Positions 1-8,141 of a stretch of DNA of 56,958 nt are shown here, in pieces (position 1 is the first letter of the stretch; every line of letters starts with the position of its first letter). The stretch comes from Candidatus Bathyarchaeota archaeon. Its GTDB lineage: Archaea; Thermoproteota; Bathyarchaeia; Bathyarchaeales; SOJC01. The notes beneath the pieces were generated by a model that was given only the letters and a program-made list of their open reading frames with translations, searched no databases and was not told the origin of the DNA. Both the position numbers and the translations under genes were made by a program. The stretch lies in assembly GCA_029882535.1 (NCBI GenBank), contig JAOUKM010000007.1:1-56958 (forward strand). The letters are read 5' to 3'.

Positions 1-1745
1 AACTCTACATACTCATTTAGAATTTCCAGTTCTTCAGTAGTCAAGCGGTCTTGAAATTTTGTCAGCAACGCCTTAGCATGGGCTTCTGGAACTCGAACAT
101 AGAGAATATCTTTTTCGTGGATATGTCGTCCTACGACAGGTTTTTCTAGAGAAACTGCCACTTGCATTTCAGTCACGGCTTCAGAAACAGCTTTTCCTCG
201 GTCTTGAATTTGGATAATCTCCCCCACACTCTCTCCGTCTTCTTTGACAAGAACAACCTTGGGCTTTATTCGGCCTGCTAAAACCTCTACTCCTACAATG
301 GCGGGCTTCGCTTTTCTGAAAACGTATCCAGGTAATATTCGAATTTTTCCTGGTGTAATAAGGCGATCAAACTCTTCAAGAGTTAGTTTGTCTCGTTCGC
401 GTCGTATCCACTCCACAAATTCGTCAATTAGGTGGTAGATTATGCTGTGTTGAAAGATTTTGACTCTGCGATCTCTAGCTTCTTCTTCAGCGTCAGGCAA
501 CACCTTTACGTTAAACGCCAAAATAGCTCCAAAAAGCGGCTCATGCTCCTTCACGACGTTAGCCTCTACAACGTCACGTTTTGAAACGTCGCCGACATCT
601 GCCATCCGTATTGGAACATTTTCTCGTTTCAAAATCTCGGCGATAGCTTCTAAAGAGCCTAATGCATCAGTTTTTAGCACGATGCCATCGACGTCTGTAG
701 CGATTTTTACTTTCTCAACTTCTTCAGAAACTATTTTGACAAATTCTTCAGTTTGTTCTTCTGAAGGCACTACATATAATGGGGCTCCGGCCAAAGCCGT
801 GTCCAACTCTGGAGCAGCTAGTTTTATTCCTGAAGCAGCGGAAACCGAGTCTACCGAAGAAAACTTATCGCGAGGATCCCTTATTTCGTCCAAGGGTTTA
901 GGCAAAAGAACCGCACGAACCTTCGTTACAATGGGCTTTTCCTCGCCTCCAATCACAACGGTATCTCCTTTCCTGAGAATTCCATCGTAAATAATGGCGT
1001 TAACAGTCATTCCAAGCCCCGCTTCTTCCTTCACTTCCAATACTGTTCCTTTTCCAGCACCCTCAGTTACTTGTAATTGAGTTCTAAGATACTGCTGCGT
1101 CAGTCCTACAAGAACTGATAGAAGCTCTGGAATTCCCTCTCCTGTTTTTGCGCTAACTGGCACAAGGGCAATTGTTCGCGTAAAATCTTTTATTTTGTCG
1201 AAGCGGTCAGACTGAAGGACCAAGGTGGAAAAAGTGCCCATAATTGTGTAAAGGCGGTTGTCAAGGTCTTCACGTACATAGGGGTCTTGAGATTGATACG
1301 ATTTCAAAAAAAGTTTTTCCGGCTGAGACAACCATCCTGGTATGCGATCAATTTTATTTACAGCAACCAGAAACGGCGTCTTCCTCACCTTTAAAATCTC
1401 CAAAGACTCGTAGGTTTGGGCTTCAAAACCCTTCAACACATCAATCACCAGAATAGCGATGTCAGCAGCGCCTCCGCCGCGTTTTCTAAGGTTAGCAAAA
1501 GCCTCATGCCCAGGCGTGTCAATCACTAGAAGGCCGGGAATCTGAATTTTTCCTTTCGACCGACCAAGTAATGGGCCACATATCTCTATAAGCGTGTCTA
1601 AGGGAAAGAAGCTTGCGCCAATGTGCTGGGTTATGCCGCCAACTTCGCGTGCTTGGACGCTGCTTTTCCTAATCTTGTCTAGCAAAAGCGTCTTTCCAGT
1701 GTCAACGTGTCCTAGCACGCAAACTATGGGTTGCCTTGTTGTCAT
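1..1745 (-). CDS. infB: Translation initiation factor aIF5B (IF-2), 3' end outside window
   Basis: This is the translational GTPase that promotes subunit joining and initiator-tRNA placement. The reverse strand from the ATG at 1745 stays open to the window edge, so only the last residues are missing. It begins MTTRQPIVCVLGHVDTGKT: the G1 motif GHVDTGKT is at residues 12-19, the switch motif DTPGHEAF follows around residue 80, and NKID is the G4 motif. About 581 codons are visible, near the full length of archaeal aIF5B, which lacks the long bacterial N-terminus. In many archaea this gene follows L7Ae-S28e-L24e and a nucleoside diphosphate kinase gene; here a radical SAM gene on the other strand lies between. 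Confidence 0.96.
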   Translation of the reverse strand, partial: MTTRQPIVCVLGHVDTGKTLLLDKIRKSSVQAREVGGITQHIGASFFPLDTLIEICGPLLGRSKGKIQIPGLLVIDTPGHEAFANLRKRGGGAADIAILVIDVLKGFEAQTYESLEILKVRKTPFLVAVNKIDRIPGWLSQPEKLFLKSYQSQDPYVREDLDNRLYTIMGTFSTLVLQSDRFDKIKDFTRTIALVPVSAKTGEGIPELLSVLVGLTQQYLRTQLQVTEGAGKGTVLEVKEEAGLGMTVNAIIYDGILRKGDTVVIGGEEKPIVTKVRAVLLPKPLDEIRDPRDKFSSVDSVSAASGIKLAAPELDTALAGAPLYVVPSEEQTEEFVKIVSEEVEKVKIATDVDGIVLKTDALGSLEAIAEILKRENVPIRMADVGDVSKRDVVEANVVKEHEPLFGAILAFNVKVLPDAEEEARDRRVKIFQHSIIYHLIDEFVEWIRRERDKLTLEEFDRLITPGKIRILPGYVFRKAKPAIVGVEVLAGRIKPKVVLVKEDGESVGEIIQIQDRGKAVSEAVTEMQVAVSLEKPVVGRHIHEKDILYVRVPEAHAKALLTKFQDRLTTEELEILNEYVE

Positions 1746-1811
1746 AATGTTCCCAGCGCTTGGATCTTTCTAAGGCTTAGTTTAAGAGCCTCATAAAAAT
1801 GCTGTGCCTTT

Positions 1812-1819
1812 GATATAAA
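1812..1819 (+). promoter_or_regulatory. Possible TATA box for the radical SAM gene
   Basis: GATATAAA lies in the divergent region between aIF5B and the radical SAM gene. It would place transcription start near 1840 and leave a leader of about 70 nt with a GAGG ribosome site just before the ATG at 1914. It is assigned only by pattern and spacing. Confidence 0.35.
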
Positions 1820-1913
1820 CTGTTTTGCTTATCGATGCTTTTACAGATATTCTTTAATGCAACTACTCTCTAAAAGAAAATTGTGGCGATCTCTGTCTGC
1901 GGGTTGAGGAAAA

Positions 1914-3455
1914 ATGCAGATCGAGCCAATTGAAAACCACCTGCTTTCAACAGTATTAAACCCTGCCTTAAAAAAAATAATTTCCAAGTTCGATATAGAA
2001 TGCGAAAAAGACGGAAGCCTGATGGTTAACTCCTTAAGGCAGTTCCTAGGTGACGACCTAAAACTCTGCGAAAGATGCAGCAAGCTAAGCAACAAAGTAG
2101 CTACGCCCTTTTACGAGGCAGGCAGCCGAATAATGCGCACTGACAAGAAATTCATGAAAAACTGCTTTCTCGATCCAAAACACGGTGACGCTTGGTTGAA
2201 AGGCTTCACTCTGATGATGAAAGGAATCGAAAAATACGGCATCCGAATCCCCTTTACTCCGGGTGGTCCATTTGAGGTTGTTTGGAACTTCACACATGTC
2301 TGCAACCTAAAATGTAAACACTGTTACGAAGACGCGGGTGAGTATAAACCTGAACTATCCACAGAGGAGGCGTTCCTCGCCATCGACAAGCTTTCGAAAA
2401 TAGCCTCAACCGGCCTTCCAGCTCTTTCTTTTTCCGGTGGCGAACCATTAATGCGCAAAGACTTTTTCGAAGTTGCTGCCTATGCTCACAAGAAAATTTC
2501 TTATCTTAGCGTAGCCACAAACGGAACACTACTCACGAAAGATAACGCAAAACGACTAAAGGATTTGGGCATAGAATATGTTGAGATAAGTCTCGACGGT
2601 GCAACTAAGGAGGTGCATGAGGAGCTCCGGCGTGTGCCAGGGTGCTTCGAAAAAACTATGAAGGGGATACAAAACAGCATAGATGAGGGCCTCGATGCTT
2701 GTATCGCCACTACAATACATAAAGAAAACATAGGTGAATTTGAGAAGATAATTGAACTTAGGGATAAGCTGGGCGTCCGATTTATACATTTCAATTACAT
2801 CCCTACAGGAAGGGCTAAAGCACATTTCGAGTTAGACCTAACTCCAAAGGAACGCCTTTCCATTCTCGAAATAATGGGGAGGAAAATTGTTGATCTTTCT
2901 ATTCAAACTAAGGAAGAAGAAGAAAAAACGGGGAAAAGCAACATAAGAGTTGACCGTTTCTTCAGCACGTGTCCACAGTATGCGAGTGTTGTCAAGAAGA
3001 TAGCTAAGGAAAAAAGACAAGACTTCGCCGTTTCTGCTCACTATGCTGCCATGAAAGGCGTGGAAACTGTGGCAAACTTTCTAGGCGGATGTGGCGCTGG
3101 AAGACTTTACATGTGTCTTGAGCCAAACGGCGACATCAAACCATGTGTCTTTTTCCCCACTAACGAAGAAACTGTTCGAGGCAACATCCTAAAAGACAAT
3201 TTGGAACAAATGTGGGACCATGACGAAATGTTTTGGAAGCTTAGAACAAGAGAGAATTTAAAATCATATAATGTGGGAGGACGTTTAGTTGGGTGTGGAA
3301 GCTGCAGAGACAAGTACATCTGCGGTGGTTGCCGTGCTCGTTCCTATAGCTATTTTAACGGCGACCTTGACTCTCCGGATATTGGTTGCATTGATAATGA
3401 AAAAATTTGGGAAAAAATTGTCATCCCTCTCTTAATCGCACCAACAACATCTTAG
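1914..3455 (+). CDS. Radical SAM/SPASM-domain protein
   Basis: This 513-residue radical SAM enzyme has the [4Fe-4S]-binding CNLKCKHC motif (C-x3-C-x2-C) at about residues 130-137, then the SFSGGEPL segment typical of the S-adenosylmethionine site. The C-terminal third carries clustered cysteines (CGAGRLYMC, CGSCRDKYICGGC, final IGC), which is the SPASM pattern that binds auxiliary iron-sulfur clusters. The roughly 125 residues before the radical SAM core have no motif I recognise. SPASM enzymes modify peptides, mature enzymes or make haem-like cofactors; the substrate cannot be told here. The ATG at 1914 has GAGG just upstream. It sits alone on the plus strand inside a ribosomal protein/initiation factor cluster. 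Confidence 0.88.
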   Translation: MQIEPIENHLLSTVLNPALKKIISKFDIECEKDGSLMVNSLRQFLGDDLKLCERCSKLSNKVATPFYEAGSRIMRTDKKFMKNCFLDPKHGDAWLKGFTLMMKGIEKYGIRIPFTPGGPFEVVWNFTHVCNLKCKHCYEDAGEYKPELSTEEAFLAIDKLSKIASTGLPALSFSGGEPLMRKDFFEVAAYAHKKISYLSVATNGTLLTKDNAKRLKDLGIEYVEISLDGATKEVHEELRRVPGCFEKTMKGIQNSIDEGLDACIATTIHKENIGEFEKIIELRDKLGVRFIHFNYIPTGRAKAHFELDLTPKERLSILEIMGRKIVDLSIQTKEEEEKTGKSNIRVDRFFSTCPQYASVVKKIAKEKRQDFAVSAHYAAMKGVETVANFLGGCGAGRLYMCLEPNGDIKPCVFFPTNEETVRGNILKDNLEQMWDHDEMFWKLRTRENLKSYNVGGRLVGCGSCRDKYICGGCRARSYSYFNGDLDSPDIGCIDNEKIWEKIVIPLLIAPTTS

Positions 3456-3458
3456 ACT

Positions 3459-3656
3459 CTAAGCCCTGCCTTTTTCCTCTTTGCCAAAATATTTTGTCCA
3501 TTTCAGCTTTCTCGCATCTCTACGCAATTTCAAACTGTTCTTGCGGCATTTACTTGAACAGAACCATAGGATAGTGCCGTCATTTTTAACATACATTTGA
3601 CCCGTGCCCTGCTGAAATTCGTGCCCGCAGAAGGAGCATAACCTCGATTTTGGCAT
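3459..3656 (-). CDS. rpl24e: 50S ribosomal protein L24e
   Basis: Zinc-binding protein of the large ribosomal subunit, 65 residues. Two cysteine pairs (CSFCG near residue 8 and CSSKC near residue 34) form the zinc site, and the basic [12 protein letters not shown] stretch is characteristic. The length matches the short archaeal form. It ends with TAG, 3 bp from the end of the convergent radical SAM gene, and is the last gene of the L7Ae-S28e-L24e operon. Confidence 0.97.
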   Translation of the reverse strand: MPKSRLCSFCGHEFQQGTGQMYVKNDGTILWFCSSKCRKNSLKLRRDARKLKWTKYFGKEEKGRA

Positions 3657-3680
3657 CTATCATGTCTCCAGTTTTCCTTT

Positions 3681-3914
3681 TTAACGTCGCATTTTTCTTG
3701 CTTCTCGCTCCGTTTCTCTCAGCATCAACACATCTTCAACTCTGACTGGGCCTTTTAAGTTTCTAGTGATTATGCGACCCTTGTCTTTGCCTTCAAGTAT
3801 ACGCACTCGAACCTGTGAGATTCCACCTGTTGCGCTTGTGCGGCCTATTACTTGGATGACTTCGGCGGGAATGTGTTCTAGCTCTTGTGTTTTCGCTTCT
3901 TCTTTTTTGCTCAT
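3681..3914 (-). CDS. rps28e: 30S ribosomal protein S28e
   Basis: Small-subunit protein with an OB-like fold, 77 residues. The family core [19 protein letters not shown] and the C-terminal [13 protein letters not shown] are diagnostic. It starts 1 nt after the L7Ae stop and is followed by L24e, the standard archaeal order, so the three are surely co-transcribed. Confidence 0.97.
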   Translation of the reverse strand: MSKKEEAKTQELEHIPAEVIQVIGRTSATGGISQVRVRILEGKDKGRIITRNLKGPVRVEDVLMLRETEREARKMRR

Positions 3915-3915
3915 C

Positions 3916-4296
3916 TTACTGTTTGCCTCGTTGAAGTGCCTCGATTCGGCTGATTATTTCTTTGATGAGGTTTGCAGCGTCGCCTTCTTTTACTATGCAG
4001 ACGGACGCAGATGGAACATCTATACCTACAGCCGGGCCTAGTTTCTGTTTTGTTGGAACGAAGACATAGGGGATTTTTCTTTCTTCGCAGAGTATGGGAA
4101 GGTGGGCAACGACTTCTGGTGGTTCAACGTCTTCTGCGATGACTACTAATTTTGCTATGCCGCGTTCTATGGCTTTTGTTGTTTCGTTTGTTCCTTTTCT
4201 GACTTGACCTGTTTGTGTTGCGATTTGGAGGGCTTCATAGGCCGCATCTGCTACTTCTGTGGGAATCTCAAATTTTACGTAGAATGGTTTGGACAT
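3916..4296 (-). CDS. rpl7ae: 50S ribosomal protein L7Ae
   Basis: Kink-turn RNA-binding protein, 126 residues. In archaea it serves in the large ribosomal subunit, in C/D and H/ACA guide RNPs and in RNase P. The RNA-binding motif [13 protein letters not shown] (residues 35-47) and the core [17 protein letters not shown] identify it. A GGGTGA ribosome site lies shortly before the ATG, with a TATA box at 4337-4345. First gene of the L7Ae-S28e-L24e operon. Confidence 0.97.
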   Translation of the reverse strand: MSKPFYVKFEIPTEVADAAYEALQIATQTGQVRKGTNETTKAIERGIAKLVVIAEDVEPPEVVAHLPILCEERKIPYVFVPTKQKLGPAVGIDVPSASVCIVKEGDAANLIKEIISRIEALQRGKQ

Positions 4297-4336
4297 TAGC
4301 CTTCACCCTTTTTGGCAGAGTTTATTCAACATCTCC

Positions 4337-4345
4337 TATTTATAA
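4337..4345 (-). promoter_or_regulatory. TATA box of the L7Ae operon
   Basis: Read on the minus strand this is TTATAAATA, a close match to the archaeal box A. It would place transcription start near 4315, giving a leader of about 20 nt that carries GGGTGA. Confidence 0.65.
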
Positions 4346-4400
4346 GGTTTAATGATTTTTGTGCATACAGCAATGCTGCTTCAAGGATATAAGCTTTGGA

Positions 4401-4763
4401 TTAAGTATGTTGTTTTGGTGACGTGTTACGTTTCTTTTCTTCCTCTAGGATTGCGCTCAACAAATTTGTGAAAATCTTTACTCCCTTAACGTTAACTATT
4501 GGAAGATGTACTCCTTTCTCTACTTCATAGAATTTTTTGTATTTTGGAAACTCTGTGAAGCAGACTTGGCTGATTGGGAACACGTGCTTTGCTATTTCGT
4601 GTTCGAAGGCTTTTTCGTAAACTTCAGCACATATAAGATATCCGTCTATCCAAAACAAACGATTTATACTAAAGGTTGATGCACACCAAATAAGATCGTC
4701 TAATGGGCGTTTGTCAAGTCCCAAAACGACAACTTTCTTTGTAGGTGCAATTTCTACGTCCAA
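4401..4763 (-). CDS. Hypothetical protein downstream of XPF nuclease
   Basis: This 120-residue protein is not recognised. It is soluble, with no signal peptide or membrane segment and no cysteine-metal pattern. Alternating hydrophobic strands (KKVVVLGLD, GYLICAEVY) and a charged C-terminus (EEEKKRN) suggest a small alpha/beta protein. It begins 8 nt after the stop codon of the XPF-type nuclease, so the two are probably co-transcribed and it may be a partner or regulator of the nuclease; that link rests only on position. Confidence 0.7.
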   Translation of the reverse strand: MDVEIAPTKKVVVLGLDKRPLDDLIWCASTFSINRLFWIDGYLICAEVYEKAFEHEIAKHVFPISQVCFTEFPKYKKFYEVEKGVHLPIVNVKGVKIFTNLLSAILEEEKKRNTSPKQHT

Positions 4764-4771
4764 AACTGTTT

Positions 4772-5476
4772 CTACTCCTTGAACGGCGTGTTTAAGACTT
4801 TTTTCACTTTCTTGCTAATTACGGGTCCGAGACCGTGTACTTCTTTTGCCCAGCCATCCACGTTAATTAGAGCGTTTATGGGAGTCTGGTATGATTCAAG
4901 GATGGCTAACGCCTTTTCATGGCCGATGTTTGGAAGACTTGCAACGAGGTATAATTGTGCGTCAGCCAGAGTTGCAGTTTTTTTTGCAGCGTGCACTACA
5001 GGAATCCGTTTTTCAACTATCTGTTCTTGTTTGGCAGCGGTGTAAAGAAAGTCAACTGTTCCTTTGTAGTTTGTTGTGTGAACCAACGCAATTCCTTGCT
5101 TTGCTAAAGCAAACATGGCGCCCCAGACTGCTGAGGGGTTGATGCGGGTGAACTTGTAAATTATCGGCAGATATCCCTCAAGTAGAACAATAGCGGTTGG
5201 ATAAAGTTCTTTTAGCCCGAAAAGCTGGTCAAACAGGTAACGACGTGTAAGTGTATAGACAAAATCATGAACCGTTTTCCGCTCCACAGCACAACGATCT
5301 GAAAGAATGTAATCGCCTTTTGACAGCGGATGAGTTTTAACTGCGGCTCCCCGTTCCACCAATCCTTTAACAATCTTTGATGCGCTACTTGCCTCGTGAT
5401 TGTCAACTATTATTGTAGGCTGGGGTTCTTTTTTTGGCTCTTCAATGTAAGGAATTAGCGTTTCTGTTCCAGACAT
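4772..5476 (-). CDS. xpf: ERCC4-type (XPF/Mus81) nuclease
   Basis: Structure-specific DNA endonuclease for flaps and branched DNA in repair or replication. Residues about 20-155 form the ERCC4 nuclease domain, with the catalytic GDYILSDRCAVERKTVHD (GDx(n)ERKx3D) motif. Residues about 165-230 form a tandem helix-hairpin-helix DNA-binding domain (SLPNIGHEKALAILES, VHGLGPVISKKVKKVL). At 234 residues it is the short crenarchaeal form without the Hef helicase; that form works as a dimer and with the sliding clamp. It ends with TAG. Upstream gene of a two-gene unit with the 120-residue protein. Confidence 0.93.
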   Translation of the reverse strand: MSGTETLIPYIEEPKKEPQPTIIVDNHEASSASKIVKGLVERGAAVKTHPLSKGDYILSDRCAVERKTVHDFVYTLTRRYLFDQLFGLKELYPTAIVLLEGYLPIIYKFTRINPSAVWGAMFALAKQGIALVHTTNYKGTVDFLYTAAKQEQIVEKRIPVVHAAKKTATLADAQLYLVASLPNIGHEKALAILESYQTPINALINVDGWAKEVHGLGPVISKKVKKVLNTPFKE

Positions 5477-5571
5477 TTTCTCAACTCAACCGTGAACGAC
5501 AGTCAAACATATGTTCACTGCTTAATAAAACGTTGACAAAAATCAGCGTTGCGCTTTACTGTGGTAAAAGA

Positions 5572-5594
5572 CAAAGAAAAAAAAAGAAAAAGAA
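5572..5594 (-). terminator. Poly-T terminator after EF-1A
   Basis: About 15 nt beyond the EF-1A stop codon the minus strand reads an almost unbroken T tract interrupted by single C residues. Archaeal RNA polymerase terminates at such tracts without a hairpin, so this is the likely end of the EF-1A transcript. Confidence 0.6.
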
Positions 5595-5608
5595 GGAGTT
5601 TACAGTTT

Positions 5609-6913
5609 TTAAGGTCCTTTCTTTGTGATTTCTTTGATTACACCAGCAGCCACAGTTGTACCCATGTCTCGCACCGCAAATCGTCCCAGTTCTGGAAAGT
5701 CAGTGTAAGGTTCTACCGCGATAGGGTGCAAGGGTTCCATTCGGACAACAGCGCCATCGCCTGTCTTCAAGAACGCCGGTTTTTCCTCAACGGTCTGACC
5801 AGTTCGAGGGTCAATTTTCTTGATAAGCTCTGTGAACCGACACGCCACTTGTCCTGTGTGGTAGTGAAGCACTGGTGTGTAGCCAGCTGCAACTGCAGTG
5901 GGGTGATAGATTACTATGATTTGTCCAATGAATTCTTTAGCAACGCTTGGCGGATTGTCTGGGTGTCCACCCACGTCTCCTCGGCGCACATCATTTCTCG
6001 ATATACCCCTCACATTAAAGCCTATGTTGTCTCCCGGCTCAGCTTTAGGCACCCTAGTGTGATGCGTTTCCATAGATTTGACTTCACCTTTCACATTCGA
6101 CGGCATAAATACAAGCATGTCACCTTCTTTTACGACTCCAGTTTCAACACGTCCCACCGGTACGGTGCCAACTCCTGTAATCGTGTAAATGTCTTGCACA
6201 GGTATACGTAACGGCTTCGTAAGCGGCTTAGGTGGAACCTCGAAACCGTCCAGAGCCTCAAAGAGCGTTGGTCCTTTGTACCAAGGCATTTTGTCGCTTT
6301 TCTTAAGCAAGTTATCTCCAGTCCAGCCAGACGTCGGCACAAACGGGATTTTATCCACTTTGAAGCCAACCATCTTAAGCATGCGGCCGATTTCACTTTT
6401 GATTTCTTCGTAGCGCTCTTGGCTCCAGTTAACCGTCGGGTCGTCCATCTTGTTAATGGCAACCGCCATCTGATGGCATCCCAACGTGAAAGCCAAGAAG
6501 CCGTGTTCTCGTGTTTGTCCACCAGCGCCGATACCTGCTTCAAATTCTCCTCTCTTCGCCGAAACGAAAAGTACAGCAGCGTCTGCTTGACTTGCGCCCG
6601 TAACCATGTTTTTGACGAAGTCTCTGTGGCCTGGAGAGTCGATGACCGTGAAGAAGTATTTTGGCGTTTCAAACTTGAGAAATCTGAGATCGATAGTTAA
6701 GCCTCGCTCTCGTTCTTCTTTAAGATTGTCGAGAACCCATGCAAACTTGAAAGTTTCCTTGCCCAGCTTTTTAGCTTCTTCTTCGTAAGACTTTATTATT
6801 CGTTCGTCGATGGCGCCAGCTTCATAGAGCAAGTGCCCAGTGGTTGTAGATTTTCCATGGTCAACGTGACCGATGATGATTAGGTTTAGGTGCGGTTTCT
6901 CTGATTTGCTCAT
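5609..6913 (-). CDS. tuf: Translation elongation factor EF-1 alpha
   Basis: GTPase that delivers aminoacyl-tRNA to the ribosome. G1 GHVDHGKS is near residue 15, DSPGHRDF and NKMD follow, and the beta-barrel domains II and III fill the C-terminal half (FNVRGISRNDVRRGDV, PAFLKTGDGAVVRMEP). The frame is open 13 codons further upstream to a TTG at 6952, but MSKSEKPHLNLIIIGHVDHGKS from the ATG at 6913 fits the family start and has GGAGAAGG a few bases before it. That gives 434 residues. The usual companion S10 gene does not follow. Confidence 0.97.
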   Translation of the reverse strand: MSKSEKPHLNLIIIGHVDHGKSTTTGHLLYEAGAIDERIIKSYEEEAKKLGKETFKFAWVLDNLKEERERGLTIDLRFLKFETPKYFFTVIDSPGHRDFVKNMVTGASQADAAVLFVSAKRGEFEAGIGAGGQTREHGFLAFTLGCHQMAVAINKMDDPTVNWSQERYEEIKSEIGRMLKMVGFKVDKIPFVPTSGWTGDNLLKKSDKMPWYKGPTLFEALDGFEVPPKPLTKPLRIPVQDIYTITGVGTVPVGRVETGVVKEGDMLVFMPSNVKGEVKSMETHHTRVPKAEPGDNIGFNVRGISRNDVRRGDVGGHPDNPPSVAKEFIGQIIVIYHPTAVAAGYTPVLHYHTGQVACRFTELIKKIDPRTGQTVEEKPAFLKTGDGAVVRMEPLHPIAVEPYTDFPELGRFAVRDMGTTVAAGVIKEITKKGP

Positions 6914-6990
6914 TTTTTCCTTCTCCATATATTGCTTATTTCTTTCCTCCAAATATTGGTGAAATTCGGTTTACACCACTGTTCCTTCAG

Positions 6991-7000
6991 CAATATTAAG
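6991..7000 (-). promoter_or_regulatory. Possible TATA box for EF-1A
   Basis: The minus strand reads CTTAATATTG about 80 bp before the chosen ATG. It is the best TATA-like run in this intergenic region, but a weak match. Otherwise 6953-7215 shows only AT-rich sequence and no additional gene that I can support. Confidence 0.3.
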
Positions 7001-7215
7001 TTTACTTTCTCAGATTCTGTCAATTCTTTTGGACTTACAGAAAAAACCGTGAGTGTTAACTAGGGACTTAGCAAGAAAGAGAAGAAGCGCCTACATATAT
7101 TGATTAAAAAACCACAGAGAGCATAGTTTGTTCTTGTTTCCCATTCACGCCACCACGCAAAATGTATTGCCAATTCATAAAGACTATCTACCGTTTTCCC
7201 ATTTCTTAAAAGTGG

Positions 7216-7905
7216 TTGTGCAAAAAGGAAGCAAAGGCATTCTTCGGCATTTATATAATCACAGTAGTGATAATAGCAAGTGCTTGCATATACATCAGTG
7301 CATATGCAAGAGAGTCGCTTGTGTTTGTTAGTTGCGAGTTTAATGATAGATACGATTTCATTAATATGGAAGTTAAAAACACTGGAAACACTAACATGAA
7401 GATTGTAGATTTGCAGATAAATCATGTTTCGTTATGGGATAACCCTAATGGGTCGATTACAGTAGATGCAGGAAAAACTCAGAGTTTAGGAGTTATGTAT
7501 AATTGGTCTTCAGGGCATAGCTATAGTCTAACCATTGTAACAGCACATGGAAACACCTTTTCATTACTTGAAACAGCGCTTCAAAGAGAACTCCCTTTGG
7601 AAATCGAAGACATATTTTGGGACTCCACTGAAAACAAGACAACCATAGTTGTCAAAAACATAGGCACAAGAGAAAGAAAAATCATAGGACTTGAGTTAAC
7701 CGATGCACTACCAATGTATTGTATGGTGACATCTTATACAAACATCGACATAGGAAAACTTGTCCCAGTCAACCAAACAGCCACAATCGTTCTCAACTCG
7801 TCAAATCACTTCCCACTTGCATGGACAAATGGCGAAACATACTATTTCAGTATAACACCTGAAACTGGACCTTTTACTATATTCACTAGTGAAGCGACAA
7901 CTTGA
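7216..7905 (+). CDS. Membrane-anchored or secreted hypothetical protein
   Basis: This 229-residue protein starts at TTG. Residues about 9-30 (FFGIYIITVVIIASACIYIS) form one hydrophobic signal-anchor after a short basic N-terminus, as in archaeal pilin-like or exported proteins. The rest is beta-rich and contains two similar segments, each with a polar strand then a VKNTGNTNMKI or VKNIGTRERKI turn, like CARDB/Ig-type adhesion folds. Several NxT/NxS sites suggest surface glycosylation. No catalytic motif is visible. It stands alone between EF-1A and the GTPase. Confidence 0.7.
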   Translation: MCKKEAKAFFGIYIITVVIIASACIYISAYARESLVFVSCEFNDRYDFINMEVKNTGNTNMKIVDLQINHVSLWDNPNGSITVDAGKTQSLGVMYNWSSGHSYSLTIVTAHGNTFSLLETALQRELPLEIEDIFWDSTENKTTIVVKNIGTRERKIIGLELTDALPMYCMVTSYTNIDIGKLVPVNQTATIVLNSSNHFPLAWTNGETYYFSITPETGPFTIFTSEATT

Positions 7906-8113
7906 TACGTGTTTAAGGTTTGAGACATAAGAAAGATGCCATTTTTTGCTACTCACCTTTATTAGACATAGCCACTTATTATTACCTAGTCTTGTGATTC
8001 TCGTTTTCTCTGTTGGTGTTTTTCCCTTTGGTGCCATATGGCTCAGTCACTGCCAAACAGCATAAATTATTCCAAAACCAATTTCCTTCTAAATAAATAG
8101 ATATTTCTTCACC

Positions 8114-8121
8114 TTTTTATA
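8114..8121 (+). promoter_or_regulatory. TATA box for the DRG-like GTPase
   Basis: TTTTTATA is centred about 24 bp before the ATG at 8142. Transcription would therefore start at or next to the ATG, so the mRNA is probably leaderless. The rest of 7906-8141 holds no supportable gene. Confidence 0.55.
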
Positions 8122-8141
8122 GTAAAAGGAATAGAGACACG

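Noticed and set aside
5549-6211. Long plus-strand frame over EF-1A
   Set aside because: It lies antisense to the highly conserved EF-1A C-terminus and has no family features; it is a codon-bias shadow.
7060-7425. Minus-strand 121-residue frame
   Set aside because: It overlaps the start of the exported protein at 7216, whose signal-anchor and domain pattern are more convincing.
7801-8037. Minus-strand 78-residue frame after the exported protein
   Set aside because: Half of it is antisense to that gene and the remainder is not protein-like enough to support.
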